A DNA stretch of 33,687 bases from Clostridia bacterium (GTDB lineage: Bacteria; Bacillota; Clostridia; Lachnospirales; Lachnospiraceae), in the NCBI GenBank assembly GCA_003246295.1, contig QKAS01000052.1, positions 1 through 33,687 of the forward strand. The letters are read 5' to 3'. The notes under the pieces are model-generated. The model was not told the DNA's origin. It saw only the letters and a program-made list of their open reading frames with translations, and searched no databases. Below, in pieces: positions 11,963-19,916 of this stretch. The translations under genes and the position numbers were made by a program. How positions within the stretch are numbered: the stretch's first letter is position 1; each line of letters opens with the position of its first letter.

Positions 11963-12139
11963 TTATAATGTAACATCGATAGAACCACCAAGATAAGGTG
12001 TTACTGACTGCTCCATCATTTGTTTCAGACCCTCACTCATATCCTGAGTCAGATTCATGGATTGATCAAGTACAGCAGTTCCCACTTCGGTCTGAAGCTG
12101 CGTCTGAGCAAGGCTCATTGATAAAGAAATTATATCCAT
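11963..12139 (-). CDS. YjfB-like putative motility protein (small)
   Basis: A 58-residue protein matching the YjfB motility family: MDIISLSMSLAQTQLQTEVG at the start, a helical Met/Gln-rich middle, and the ending PYLGGSIDVTL, which resembles the family's PYLGxNID close. The B. subtilis homologue belongs to the SigD motility regulon; its molecular role is unknown. A GTG nine bases upstream could extend it by three residues, but it is part of the AAAGGTGG ribosome site, so ATG 12139 is the start. A sigma-D-like promoter lies 35 bases upstream, supporting the motility link. The gene ends at a bidirectional terminator. Confidence 0.85.
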   Translation of the reverse strand: MDIISLSMSLAQTQLQTEVGTAVLDQSMNLTQDMSEGLKQMMEQSVTPYLGGSIDVTL

Positions 12140-12173
12140 GTTATCCACCTTTCTCTTTAATATTACACTTATT

Positions 12174-12200
12174 ATATCGGCATTTTTAATTAATTACTTA
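12174..12200 (-). promoter_or_regulatory. Sigma-D (sigma-28) type promoter for the yjfB-like gene
   Basis: On the minus strand GCCGATAT (12174-12181) equals the sigma-D -10 consensus exactly. TAAG (12197-12200) lies 15 bases upstream and matches three of four bases of the TAAA -35. The start of transcription should fall near 12167, giving a leader of about 28 bases to ATG 12139. The -35 overlaps the stop codon of the HAAS gene. Confidence 0.8.
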
Positions 12201-13190
12201 AGAGTTGTCATATTGGTATGCTTTAATAGCAGTTGTAACAGAATCAAGGATCAGAGCGAAGACAATCACAGCAAAAAATATGGATGGTATATTGTTCATT
12301 ATAAATAATATAAAAACAGTATCTTTTTCAGTATTCAAATAGGAAGAAATTTTTATAATAAAGTCATGATTCATAAGAGAATATGTATGTGTGAAAAGAT
12401 ACGCAGGGATAATAGAAAGAAGATTTGAAATAATTGAAATAATTGCAAGCTTCTTAGTATATCTTCCAATATGAAATTTGTAAAAATCTCTTAGCAGGGA
12501 ACAAAGCATGTAAATAATAAACAAATACCACATATGTTGGATGGAGGATACATTAAAAATAGGAATCCAGATTTTTCCATCAGTAAAGGAAAAGATTTGT
12601 GGAATCAGCAAAAATAAAATACAAAATATTATGGAAAAACTTATGCTAAAAATAGTACCAGATCTTGGAATAAGTTCCTCTTTTGATGGAACAGGGGGTA
12701 GTTCATCAAGACTATTTTCGTTGATATCAATTTTAATACCTCTTCTTTCAAAAAAAGCAAAGAAAAATGTAATAAATGCAAATACCATGATGATACTAAA
12801 GAAAGTATTTCCAATCCATTTCATAAAATTGAGAATGCTATTAAACTCATCACTTCCAATGATAAGTAAAATGCATCCAGAAAGAACCATTCCAAAAGAT
12901 GTTGCTGCAATCACGATAAGAAGAATCGTTTTATAAGCTTGATAATATTCAGGACCAATGAGATAGTTTACTTTTTCTGGAAGATAATTGTTAGCAAGAT
13001 CAGAGGGCGTTCCTAGCTCAGTTAAGACGACTCGTATATCCTTATCTGTAGGTTTGATTTCCCCACAACGACTTTCAAGCATATCCATAATCAGAGAATA
13101 TAGTTCTTTAGAAATATCTTCTCTCATGCGTTTAGGAAGTTTTTTTGTTACTGCATAGATATAACGTTCAATTAAATCATATTCACTCAT
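12198..13190 (-). CDS. HAAS/DUF1700-type multi-pass membrane protein, PadR partner
   Basis: A 330-residue membrane protein. Residues 1 to about 80 form the HAAS-like cytoplasmic helical domain (IERYIYAVTKKLPKRMREDI, ISKELYSLIMDMLE, VVLTELGTPSDLANNYL), common in proteins encoded beside PadR regulators. About six hydrophobic segments follow, including TILLIVIAATSFGMVLSG, FFSIIMVFAFITFFFAFF and FFAVIVFALILDSV. No enzymatic motif is visible. The start ATG at 13190 overlaps the PadR stop by 4 bases, so translation is coupled. From family knowledge, such proteins may sense the envelope or modulate PadR; that role is inference. Confidence 0.82.
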   Translation of the reverse strand: MSEYDLIERYIYAVTKKLPKRMREDISKELYSLIMDMLESRCGEIKPTDKDIRVVLTELGTPSDLANNYLPEKVNYLIGPEYYQAYKTILLIVIAATSFGMVLSGCILLIIGSDEFNSILNFMKWIGNTFFSIIMVFAFITFFFAFFERRGIKIDINENSLDELPPVPSKEELIPRSGTIFSISFSIIFCILFLLIPQIFSFTDGKIWIPIFNVSSIQHMWYLFIIYMLCSLLRDFYKFHIGRYTKKLAIISIISNLLSIIPAYLFTHTYSLMNHDFIIKISSYLNTEKDTVFILFIMNNIPSIFFAVIVFALILDSVTTAIKAYQYDNS

Positions 13191-13534
13191 AATGACACCT
13201 CCGGTTCAATTAATGAATTTATAATACTGACATTATCAAGCCAATGCTTTTTTATAATGTTATAAATTTCCTCACCAAACTGAGTTTTTTGATAATATTT
13301 GCGAGGTTTAGTACTTTCTTCAGTATCCCATTGACTGATTAAAATTCCTTGAGACTCCAGTCTTCTTAATAAAGGATAAAGAGTATTTGCTTCAACACTG
13401 ATTCCCTTTTCTGATAACTGTGTTACAAGATTATAACCATAAACAGGAAGGTCAAGTTGACTTAAGACAGAAAGTATAATTGTTCCACGTCTTAGCTCGA
13501 GAATTATGGAAGAAATGATTTCATCTTTTTCCAA
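13187..13534 (-). CDS. PadR-family transcriptional regulator
   Basis: A 115-residue winged-helix repressor. The wing region reads LSQLDLPVYGYNLVTQLSEKG, then EANTLYPLLRRLESQGIL, then TEESTKPRKYYQKTQFGEE, all standard PadR motifs (Y-x-L-v-x-x-L, NTLYPLLRRLE, rkYY-x-T). A short C-terminal helix for dimerisation follows. The start is TTG at 13534, set by a near-perfect AAAGGAGGT site (minus strand, 13541-13549). Longer in-frame starts would place that site inside the gene. It is the first gene of a two-gene unit with the HAAS membrane protein, overlapping by 4 bases. The promoter has a palindrome just after the -10, suggesting autorepression. Confidence 0.92.
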   Translation of the reverse strand: MEKDEIISSIILELRRGTIILSVLSQLDLPVYGYNLVTQLSEKGISVEANTLYPLLRRLESQGILISQWDTEESTKPRKYYQKTQFGEEIYNIIKKHWLDNVSIINSLIEPEVSL

Positions 13535-13587
13535 AAAAAGACCTCCTTTCAAACAAGGTAAACGTAACAAATGGTTTAATATAATAT

Positions 13588-13637
13588 TAATGTGTGTTAC
13601 ACACTATTATAATACACATTATATTTTACTTAGTCAA
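13588..13637 (-). promoter_or_regulatory. PadR promoter with nested palindromic operator
   Basis: On the minus strand TTGACT (13632-13637), 17 bases, TATTAT (13609-13614). Just downstream, near +1, is the palindrome GTGTG-TTA-CACAC (13592-13604, plus-strand reading). A wider inverted repeat TAATGTGT/ACACATTA (13588-13595 and 13614-13621) encloses the -10. Repressor binding here would block the polymerase. The palindromes are seen; binding by this PadR is inferred. Confidence 0.68.
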
Positions 13638-13737
13638 TTTATATTTTATAAACAATCAAAGATATTACCCAATGAAAGAAATATTTAGATGTAATGATAT
13701 GTTTTTTATTACATTTCATCATTAATTGCCTAAGCTA

Positions 13738-13746
13738 TGGTATAAT
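13738..13746 (+). promoter_or_regulatory. Extended -10 promoter for the unknown gene
   Basis: TGGTATAAT is an extended -10 element; no good -35 is seen 17 bases upstream. Transcription would begin near 13753, after the upstream GTG at 13749. This supports the GTG start at 13776. Confidence 0.55.
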
Positions 13747-13775
13747 AAGTGAAACGAATATGTTGGGAGATAATA

Positions 13776-14549
13776 GTGAGTATTACCAGAGAAGATGAAG
13801 TGTTGTTTCATAAAGTATGTGAGCGTGTCATCGGAAATGAGTATAATAAAAAGGGAATTGGAACTTTATCAGAAAAAACAGTTCATGCTGTATTAAAGCA
13901 TTACTTAGTTCCAATAGAGCAATGTCATGAAATAAAATGTAATGGTTATGTGGCTGATATTATGCATGATGGTGAAATTATAGAAATTCAAACAGCACAG
14001 TTTAATTTGTTGAGAAAAAAGCTTGATGTATTTCTTCCGAAGTACGATGTAACAATTGTTTATCCTATTCCAGCCATAAAGTGGTTAATCTGGATTCAGG
14101 AGGATACAGGGGAAATTACAAAAAAAAGAAAATCTACTAGAAATGGGAGGCCAGGGCTAATATTTCCTGAATTATATAAGATCAAACAATATCTAGATCA
14201 TCCTAATCTGCATTTAAGAATAATTTTAATGGAAGTGGAAGAATACCGACTATTAAATGGATGGAGCAAAGATAAAAAAAAGGGATCTACCAGATTTGAC
14301 CGGATTCCAGTTGCATTACATGATGATATTATGATTAGTACGATAGATGATTATGAATATTTATTACCAGATAATTTACCGGAAATATTTACTTCCAGCG
14401 ATTTTGGAAAGGCATCAAGAATCACTTTAAAGCAAGGACAGACAGCATTAAATGTTCTATGCTATCTTGGAATCATAAAAAAAATTGGGAAAAGTGGAAG
14501 ATGGATACAGTATGCCAAAACTCAGAAAAGGAGACAACAATATGAATGA
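13776..14549 (+). CDS. Unrecognised protein, possible PD-(D/E)XK-like core with C-terminal winged helix
   Basis: I do not recognise a named family with certainty. The 257 residues fall in two parts. The first holds SEKTVHAVLKHYL (E33) and then GYVADIMHDGEIIEIQT (D61, E70-I71-Q72), with spacing like a PD-(D/E)XK nuclease in which the catalytic lysine is glutamine. The conserved-looking VTIVYPIPAIKWLIW follows. The middle holds ILMEVEEYRLLNGWSKDKKK and FDRIP. Residues 205-247 (FTSSDFGKASRITLKQ, ALNVLCYLGIIKKIG) look like a winged helix-turn-helix. The GTG at 13776 is chosen because TGGGAG lies 6 bases upstream; an earlier GTG (13749) lies ahead of the expected transcript. The stop overlaps xpt by 8 bases. 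A nucleic-acid role is inference. Confidence 0.75.
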   Translation: MSITREDEVLFHKVCERVIGNEYNKKGIGTLSEKTVHAVLKHYLVPIEQCHEIKCNGYVADIMHDGEIIEIQTAQFNLLRKKLDVFLPKYDVTIVYPIPAIKWLIWIQEDTGEITKKRKSTRNGRPGLIFPELYKIKQYLDHPNLHLRIILMEVEEYRLLNGWSKDKKKGSTRFDRIPVALHDDIMISTIDDYEYLLPDNLPEIFTSSDFGKASRITLKQGQTALNVLCYLGIIKKIGKSGRWIQYAKTQKRRQQYE

Positions 14550-15123
14550 ACTTGAAAAAATGGTTTTGAATGAAGGAAGCGTTTTGGATAATGGGGTCTT
14601 GAAAGTGGATCATTTTATTAATCACCAGGTAGATCCAACGCTAATGGAGGAGATTGCAAAGGATTTTGCATCTGTTTTTCAGAATAAAGGAATTACGAAA
14701 GTCCTAACGATTGAAAGCTCAGGGATTGCACCTGCATTAATGACAGCAAAAGAACTCAATGTACCTTTGATTATATTAAAAAAACAACCATCTAAAGTTT
14801 TATATCAAGATTTATTTCAGACGGTAGTTTCATCTTTTACAAAAGAAACTTCCTATGAGTTAACAATGGCTAAAAACTTATTAACAGAAGAGGATCATGT
14901 TCTGATTATTGATGATTTTTTAGCATATGGAGAGGCTGCTGCAGGTGCAGTGCGTTTGATTCATATGTCTCATGCGACAGTAGCTGGCGCTGGAATCTTG
15001 ATTGAAAAAACATTTCAAGGTGGAAGAGATAAACTAAAAGAACTCGGTGTCATGGTTTACTCCCAAGTCAGAATAGAAAAAATGGAAAAAGGAAACATCG
15101 TTTTAGCAAAAGAAAGGATTTAA
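14542..15123 (+). CDS. xpt: Xanthine phosphoribosyltransferase
   Basis: Converts xanthine and PRPP to XMP for purine salvage in the cytoplasm. The 193 residues match the B. subtilis enzyme closely in length and pattern: VLKVDHFINHQVDPTLM, ITKVLTIESSGIAPA, the PRPP-binding loop HVLIIDDFLAYGEAA, and GAGILIEKTFQGGRDKL. The start is ATG 14542, after AAAAGGAG. A longer in-frame start at 14485 lies deep in the preceding gene and has no ribosome site. It overlaps the preceding unknown gene by 8 bases and is followed 2 bases later by exoA, so it sits in an operon rather than behind its own purine riboswitch; none is visible upstream. Confidence 0.95.
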   Translation: MNELEKMVLNEGSVLDNGVLKVDHFINHQVDPTLMEEIAKDFASVFQNKGITKVLTIESSGIAPALMTAKELNVPLIILKKQPSKVLYQDLFQTVVSSFTKETSYELTMAKNLLTEEDHVLIIDDFLAYGEAAAGAVRLIHMSHATVAGAGILIEKTFQGGRDKLKELGVMVYSQVRIEKMEKGNIVLAKERI

Positions 15124-15125
15124 GA

Positions 15126-15884
15126 ATGATTAAACTGATTTCCTGGAATGTAAACGGTCTTAGAGCCTGTATGCAAAAAGGGTTTATGGAATTTTTTTTA
15201 AAGACGGATGCAGATATATTTTGTATTCAAGAAACAAAAATGCAAAAGGGTCAACTTGAATTGCCATTGGAAGGATATCATCAGTATTGGAATGATGCCA
15301 TAAAGAAGGGATATTCAGGGACTGCAGTTTTTACAAAAGAAGAACCTCTTAATGTAAGCTATGGAATTGGTCTGGAAGAACATGATCAGGAAGGAAGAGT
15401 TATTACACTTGAATTTCCGTCCTTCTTTCTTGTGAATGTGTATACACCTAATTCGAAAAGAGAATTAGAAAGACTAGATTATCGTATGGTATGGGAGGAT
15501 CTTTTCAAAAATTATCTAAAAAAATTGGAGGAGAAAAAGGCGGTTGTAGTATGTGGCGATTTGAATGTTGCACATAAAGAGATTGACCTGAAAAATCCTA
15601 AAACAAATCGAAGAAATGCTGGATTTACTGACGAAGAAAGAAATAAATTCTCAACACTTCTTGAAGCAGGATTTATTGATACGTTTCGATTCTTTTATCC
15701 TGATCTGGAAGATGCTTATACATGGTGGTCTTACATGTTTCACGCGCGAGAGAAAAACGCAGGTTGGAGAATTGATTATTTTATTACTTCAGAACAATGG
15801 AAGGATAAATTGATCAGTGCAAAAATTCATTCAGATATTTTTGGCTCTGATCATTGTCCAGTTGAATTGATTATGGAATCATAA
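15126..15884 (+). CDS. exoA: Exodeoxyribonuclease III / AP endonuclease (ExoA type)
   Basis: A DNA base-excision repair enzyme that cleaves at abasic sites and removes 3' nucleotides. The 252 residues carry the complete endonuclease/exonuclease/phosphatase fold motifs: ISWNVNGLRA (N8), IFCIQETKMQ (metal ligand E36), YSGTAVFTK, CGDLNVAHKEIDLKNP (catalytic Asp and Asn), RNAGFTDEER, the WWSYMFHAREKNAGWRIDYF segment, and the terminal SDHCPVEL with the catalytic Asp-His. The ATG follows the xpt stop by 2 bases, so translation is probably coupled. A hairpin terminator comes immediately after. Length and motifs agree with Gram-positive ExoA. Confidence 0.96.
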   Translation: MIKLISWNVNGLRACMQKGFMEFFLKTDADIFCIQETKMQKGQLELPLEGYHQYWNDAIKKGYSGTAVFTKEEPLNVSYGIGLEEHDQEGRVITLEFPSFFLVNVYTPNSKRELERLDYRMVWEDLFKNYLKKLEEKKAVVVCGDLNVAHKEIDLKNPKTNRRNAGFTDEERNKFSTLLEAGFIDTFRFFYPDLEDAYTWWSYMFHAREKNAGWRIDYFITSEQWKDKLISAKIHSDIFGSDHCPVELIMES

Positions 15885-15885
15885 G

Positions 15886-15930
15886 AAAAGACAGACTGCT
15901 GTGCCATTGATGCCAGTGGTCTGTCTTTTT
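15886..15930. terminator. Hairpin terminator after exoA, probably shared with the ABC-F gene
   Basis: AAAAGACAGAC (15886-15896) pairs with GTCTGTCTTTT (15919-15929), with several further inner pairs, and a T-run continues after it. The stop of the opposing ABC-F gene is at 15972, so the hairpin may also end that transcript. Confidence 0.88.
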
Positions 15931-15971
15931 TTATTTCTTATGTATAAAAACTTTTTATTATCTATTCTTGA

Positions 15972-17528
15972 TTACCATACTTTTGTGGTCCATTTTGTAC
16001 AATCCCAGATATCTGTTGCAAGACCTTCATAGAATTCAGGTTCATGACAGACCATTAGTATGCTTCCTTTGTAAGCTTTTAAGGCACGCTTTAATTCTGC
16101 TTTTGCGTCAACATCAAGATGATTTGTTGGCTCGTCAAGGAGAAGAATATTTGTATCACGATTTATAAGCTTACATAGTCTGACTTTTGCCTGCTCACCA
16201 CCACTTAACACACGTACTAGACTTTCAATATGTTTTGTTGTAAGTCCACATTTAGCAAGAGCAGAACGCACTTCATATTGTGTATAAGATGGAAATTCTT
16301 TCCAAATTTCTTCCATACAAGTAGTCTTAACATCCTTTTTCATTTCCTGCTCAAAATATCCAATACTGAGGTAGTCACCAAGAGTCACTGTTCCTGAAAG
16401 AGGTTCTATCATGCCAAGAATACTCTTAAGTAATGTTGTTTTTCCGATTCCATTTGCCCCTGTCAGAACAATTTTCTGTCCTCTTTCCATTTCCAGAGAT
16501 AGAGGAGAAGATAGGGGTTCATCATATCCAATGACTAAATTTTCTGTCTGAAAGATGTAACGACCAGGAGTTCGCGCCTCTTTGAAATGAAATTCTGGCT
16601 TAGGTTTTTCAGAAACCAGTTCTATCATATCCATTTTATCAAGTTTCTTCTGCCTGGACATAGCCATATTTCTTGTTGCAACACGTGCTTTATTACGTGC
16701 AACAAAATCTTTTAAATCTGCAATTTCTTTCTGCTGTTTATTATAGGCAGCCTCGAGCTGAGATTTTTTCATGGCATAGACTTCCTGAAACTTCTCGTAA
16801 TCTCCTACATAACGGTTGAGCTCTTGTTGATCCATATGATAAATCAGATTAATTACACTGTTGAGAAATGGTATATCATGAGAAATCAAAATGAAAGCAT
16901 TTTCATATTCATTTAAATAACGTTTTAACCATTCTATGTGTTCCGTATCAAGATAGTTGGTAGGCTCATCTAAAAGTAAAATATCGGGTTTTTCAAGCAA
17001 TAACTTTCCCAGTAATACTTTTGTTCTTTGGCCACCGCTCAAATCAGTCACATCTTTATCCAGACCAATGTCTGACAATCCGAGCGCTCGGCCTATTTCC
17101 TCTACTTTAGAATCAATCATATAAAAATCATGCATGGTAAGTAGATCCTGTATGGTACCAAGTTCTTCCATCAGACGATCCATTTCTTCTTCGGAGGCAT
17201 CTCCTAGTTGATCGCAAATTTGATTCATACGAGATTCCATTTCAAATAAGAAATCAAAAGCTGAAGAGAGGACACTTCTAATTGTCATTCCTTTCTCCAA
17301 TGCTGTATGCTGATCAAGATATCCGACACGTACATTTTTCGACCACTCGACTTTTCCTTCGTCTGGCATAAGTCTATCTGTAATAATATTCATAAAGGTC
17401 GATTTTCCTTCTCCGTTTGCACCGATCAAACCGATATGTTCTCCCTTTAACAGTCGAAAAGAAACATTATGAAAAATAGCACGATCTCCAAAACCATGTG
17501 ATAAGTTTTCTACATTTAAAATACTCAT
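15972..17528 (-). CDS. ABC-F family ATPase (ribosome-associated type)
   Basis: A cytosolic protein of 518 residues with two ABC nucleotide-binding domains and no membrane segments. First domain: GANGEGKST, LSGGQRTK, LLLDEPTNYLD. Second domain: GANGIGKTT, LSGGEQAK, LLLDEPTNHLD. Both catalytic glutamates are present. A charged linker of about 80 residues (EKFQEVYAMKKSQLEAAYNK and onward) corresponds to the P-site tRNA interaction motif. ABC-F proteins act on the ribosomal E site, as translation factors or antibiotic-resistance proteins; which applies is not visible here. ATG 17528 is chosen over an upstream in-frame start because AGGAGT lies just before it. Confidence 0.92.
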   Translation of the reverse strand: MSILNVENLSHGFGDRAIFHNVSFRLLKGEHIGLIGANGEGKSTFMNIITDRLMPDEGKVEWSKNVRVGYLDQHTALEKGMTIRSVLSSAFDFLFEMESRMNQICDQLGDASEEEMDRLMEELGTIQDLLTMHDFYMIDSKVEEIGRALGLSDIGLDKDVTDLSGGQRTKVLLGKLLLEKPDILLLDEPTNYLDTEHIEWLKRYLNEYENAFILISHDIPFLNSVINLIYHMDQQELNRYVGDYEKFQEVYAMKKSQLEAAYNKQQKEIADLKDFVARNKARVATRNMAMSRQKKLDKMDMIELVSEKPKPEFHFKEARTPGRYIFQTENLVIGYDEPLSSPLSLEMERGQKIVLTGANGIGKTTLLKSILGMIEPLSGTVTLGDYLSIGYFEQEMKKDVKTTCMEEIWKEFPSYTQYEVRSALAKCGLTTKHIESLVRVLSGGEQAKVRLCKLINRDTNILLLDEPTNHLDVDAKAELKRALKAYKGSILMVCHEPEFYEGLATDIWDCTKWTTKVW

Positions 17529-17567
17529 ATTTACTCCTGATAAAAAATTTTGAATTGCAGCATGCCT

Positions 17568-17597
17568 AGTATAGCACAAGATTTTATAGGAAGTCAT
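17568..17597 (-). promoter_or_regulatory. Candidate promoter for the ABC-F gene
   Basis: On the minus strand TGCTATACT gives an extended -10 (TATACT at 17568-17573). ATGACT at 17592-17597 lies 18 bases upstream as a possible -35. The resulting leader is about 35 bases and has no visible attenuator, which many resistance ABC-F genes carry. Confidence 0.5.
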
Positions 17598-17618
17598 CCA
17601 GATTTAAGAAAAATTTAA

Positions 17619-17660
17619 TTGATTTTTGAAGAAAGCAGGGATAGAATACATAGCATGCTA
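17619..17660 (+). promoter_or_regulatory. MarR-operon promoter with a palindromic operator
   Basis: TTGATT (17619-17624), 17 bases, TAGAAT (17642-17647). Just downstream is the perfect 10-bp palindrome TAGCATGCTA (17651-17660), at the position of +1, where a MarR repressor would block transcription. The promoter is seen; MarR binding is inferred from position. Confidence 0.6.
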
Positions 17661-17687
17661 TATAAAAGCATAGGAAGGAGTAGCAAA

Positions 17688-18200
17688 ATGGAAGGGAATA
17701 GATTAAAAGAGTTTGATCAAAACCAGTTAAATAAAAGAAGAAAATGTGCTGTTCTATTAAAACACCTTCATCATGGCATGCATAAGAATTTTAATAAAGA
17801 TCTTGAAAGCCTAAATCTCACTTCAGTACAAGGTGAAGTATTATTTTTTCTTTTTCATAATCAGGATAAAAAAATATATCAGAGAACAATTGAGGAGTCA
17901 CTTAAAATTTCTAATCCTACAGTAACAGGAATTATTCAAAGAATGGAAGAAAAAGGTCTCATTGGTAGAGTGGTTGACGAAGAGGATGCGAGATATCGAA
18001 TTATTGTGCTATGTGACAAAGCAATTGAGATTCGAGAAGAACTTGCAGTAAGAAGGGAAATTGCTGCACAAAAGCTGTTTCAGAATTTGAAAGAAGAAGA
18101 AATTGATGAGTTAGAGAGAGTTCTGGCAATTATGACTCACAATCTTGGAATAGATGAAATTTGTTGTGATAAAGGAGAAAGAAGATGGTCAAAAAATTAG
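17688..18200 (+). CDS. MarR-family transcriptional regulator
   Basis: A 170-residue winged-helix regulator. The recognition region reads LTSVQGEVLFFLFHNQ, then IEESLKISNPTVTGIIQRMEEKGLIGR and the wing VVDEEDARYRIIVL, the usual MarR pattern (D-x-R near the wing tip). Flanking helices form the dimer. The start ATG 17688 follows GGAAGGAG; a longer frame opening at 17619 would begin inside the -35 element. The stop codon lies within the first ABC exporter gene, which overlaps by 16 bases. This implies one operon in which the regulator likely represses the exporter and responds to a drug or metabolite. Confidence 0.93.
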   Translation: MEGNRLKEFDQNQLNKRRKCAVLLKHLHHGMHKNFNKDLESLNLTSVQGEVLFFLFHNQDKKIYQRTIEESLKISNPTVTGIIQRMEEKGLIGRVVDEEDARYRIIVLCDKAIEIREELAVRREIAAQKLFQNLKEEEIDELERVLAIMTHNLGIDEICCDKGERRWSKN

Positions 18201-19915
18201 CAGGTTGTTTGGGTGAATATAAAAAATATGCCATACTGACGCCTATAATTATGATTGGTGAGGTAGTAATGGAAGTAATGATTCCATTTGTCATGGCTCA
18301 AATTATTGATAAAGGAATCCAGGGAAATGGTGGAATAGCGTATACCGTTAAAATGGGATTGCTAATGATATTGATGGCTTTGGTTTCACTATCTTTTGGT
18401 GCACTGGGAGGCACTTTTGCTGCCAGAGCTGGTATGGGATTTGCAAAAAATATCCGTGAAAGATTATTCAATAAAGTACAGGACTTTTCTTTTTCGAATA
18501 TAGATAAATTTTCAACAGCATCACTGGTTACAAGACTTACTACGGATGTTACAAACACACAGAATGCATTTATGATGCTTATCCGAATGGGGGTGCGGGC
18601 ACCTTTCATGCTGATAGGAGCACTAATCATGTCATTTACAATCAGTACGAAATTGTCAACTGTATTTTTATTTGCAGTACCCGTACTTGCAATCGCATTG
18701 GTTTTAATTAGTCAGACTGCTTATCCAAGATTTAAAGCAATGTTAAAAAAATATGATGGGATGAATGCATCGGTTCAAGAGAATCTCGTCAATATTAGAG
18801 TTGTGAAATCATATGTCAGAGAAAAACATGAAATTACAAAATTTAAAGAGCAGGCTGATTCTGTTAGAAAAGCACAATACGCTGCAGAAAAACTTGTCAT
18901 TATGACAATGCCAATCATGCAGTTAGTTATGTATGTGACAATTGTTGCTATAATCTGGATTGGTGGCAATATGATTGTGGATGGAGATTTTGCAATAGGA
19001 CAATTAAGCAGTATGATAAGTTATGTAACGCAAATTCTAATGTCACTTATGATGCTTAGTATGATATTTATTATGATAATAATATCAAGGGCCTCTATGA
19101 ATAGGATTGTAGAGGTTTTGGACGAGGAAATCGACATCAAAGATATCCACGAAGATAGTAAATTAAAAGTAAAAGATGGAACAGTAATTTTTAAGGATGT
19201 AAATTTTAGTTATTCTGGCAAAGAAAATAATTTGACCTTAGAACATTTAAATTTTGAGATAAAATCAGGAGAAACAATAGGTATCATTGGTGGAACAGGT
19301 TCTGCAAAGACAACATTAGTACAGTTAATTCCTCGTTTATATGATGTTCTGAGTGGAGAGGTAATCATTGGAGGATATTCCGTACAGGACTATACTTTAA
19401 AGAATCTTAGAGAAGAAGTTGCAATGGTTTTACAGAAAAACCTTTTATTTTCAGGAACAATTGAAGAGAATTTAAGATGGGGCAATGAAGAAGCATCTAT
19501 GGATGAATTAATGGATGCATGTAAAAAAGCACAGGCGCATGATTTTATTATGGCATTTCCAGATGGCTATCAGACAGACTTAGGTCAGGGAGGTGTTAAT
19601 GTATCGGGAGGACAGAAACAGAGAATCTGTATTGCACGAGCTTTATTGAAACAACCGAAAATTTTGATATTAGATGATTCAACATCAGCAGTTGATACTG
19701 CAACAGATTCAAAGATTAGAGAGGCTATGCAGTCCTCTTTAAAAGAAACTACGAAAATTATTATAGCGCAGAGAATTACTTCTGTTATGGATGCTGATAA
19801 AATAATCGTTCTTGATGATGGGAAAATGAATGGGTTTGGAACACATGATGAACTTATGGAGACAAATGTGATTTATAAGGAAGTATATGATTCACAGCAG
19901 AAAGGAGATAAATAA
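18185..19915 (+). CDS. ABC exporter half-transporter, degenerate-site subunit
   Basis: A 576-residue half-transporter: six membrane helices (residues 1 to about 310), then one ATPase domain. Walker A is GGTGSAKTT, with A374 replacing the usual glycine before K375. The signature is VSGGQKQR. The Walker B end reads LILDDS, so D498 stands where the catalytic glutamate should be. This asymmetry marks the non-catalytic ATP site of heterodimeric exporters such as TM287/288 and BmrCD. The partner is the next gene, one base after the stop. The ATG follows AAAGGAG and overlaps marR. The substrate (drug, peptide or lipid) cannot be told from sequence. Confidence 0.92.
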   Translation: MVKKLAGCLGEYKKYAILTPIIMIGEVVMEVMIPFVMAQIIDKGIQGNGGIAYTVKMGLLMILMALVSLSFGALGGTFAARAGMGFAKNIRERLFNKVQDFSFSNIDKFSTASLVTRLTTDVTNTQNAFMMLIRMGVRAPFMLIGALIMSFTISTKLSTVFLFAVPVLAIALVLISQTAYPRFKAMLKKYDGMNASVQENLVNIRVVKSYVREKHEITKFKEQADSVRKAQYAAEKLVIMTMPIMQLVMYVTIVAIIWIGGNMIVDGDFAIGQLSSMISYVTQILMSLMMLSMIFIMIIISRASMNRIVEVLDEEIDIKDIHEDSKLKVKDGTVIFKDVNFSYSGKENNLTLEHLNFEIKSGETIGIIGGTGSAKTTLVQLIPRLYDVLSGEVIIGGYSVQDYTLKNLREEVAMVLQKNLLFSGTIEENLRWGNEEASMDELMDACKKAQAHDFIMAFPDGYQTDLGQGGVNVSGGQKQRICIARALLKQPKILILDDSTSAVDTATDSKIREAMQSSLKETTKIIIAQRITSVMDADKIIVLDDGKMNGFGTHDELMETNVIYKEVYDSQQKGDK

Positions 19916-19916
19916 T

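Noticed and set aside
12140..12148. GTG start for the YjfB-like protein
   Set aside because: This GTG is part of the AAAGGTGG ribosome site, and the family begins MDI, matching ATG 12139.
13571..13775. Possible purine riboswitch before the operon containing xpt
   Set aside because: Xpt genes of Bacilli often have one, but no three-way junction core or its conserved loops could be found here, and the first gene of the unit is not xpt.
17529..17597. Longer N-terminus for the ABC-F protein
   Set aside because: The extra residues do not match the family, overlap the candidate promoter, and the AGGAGT site fits only ATG 17528.
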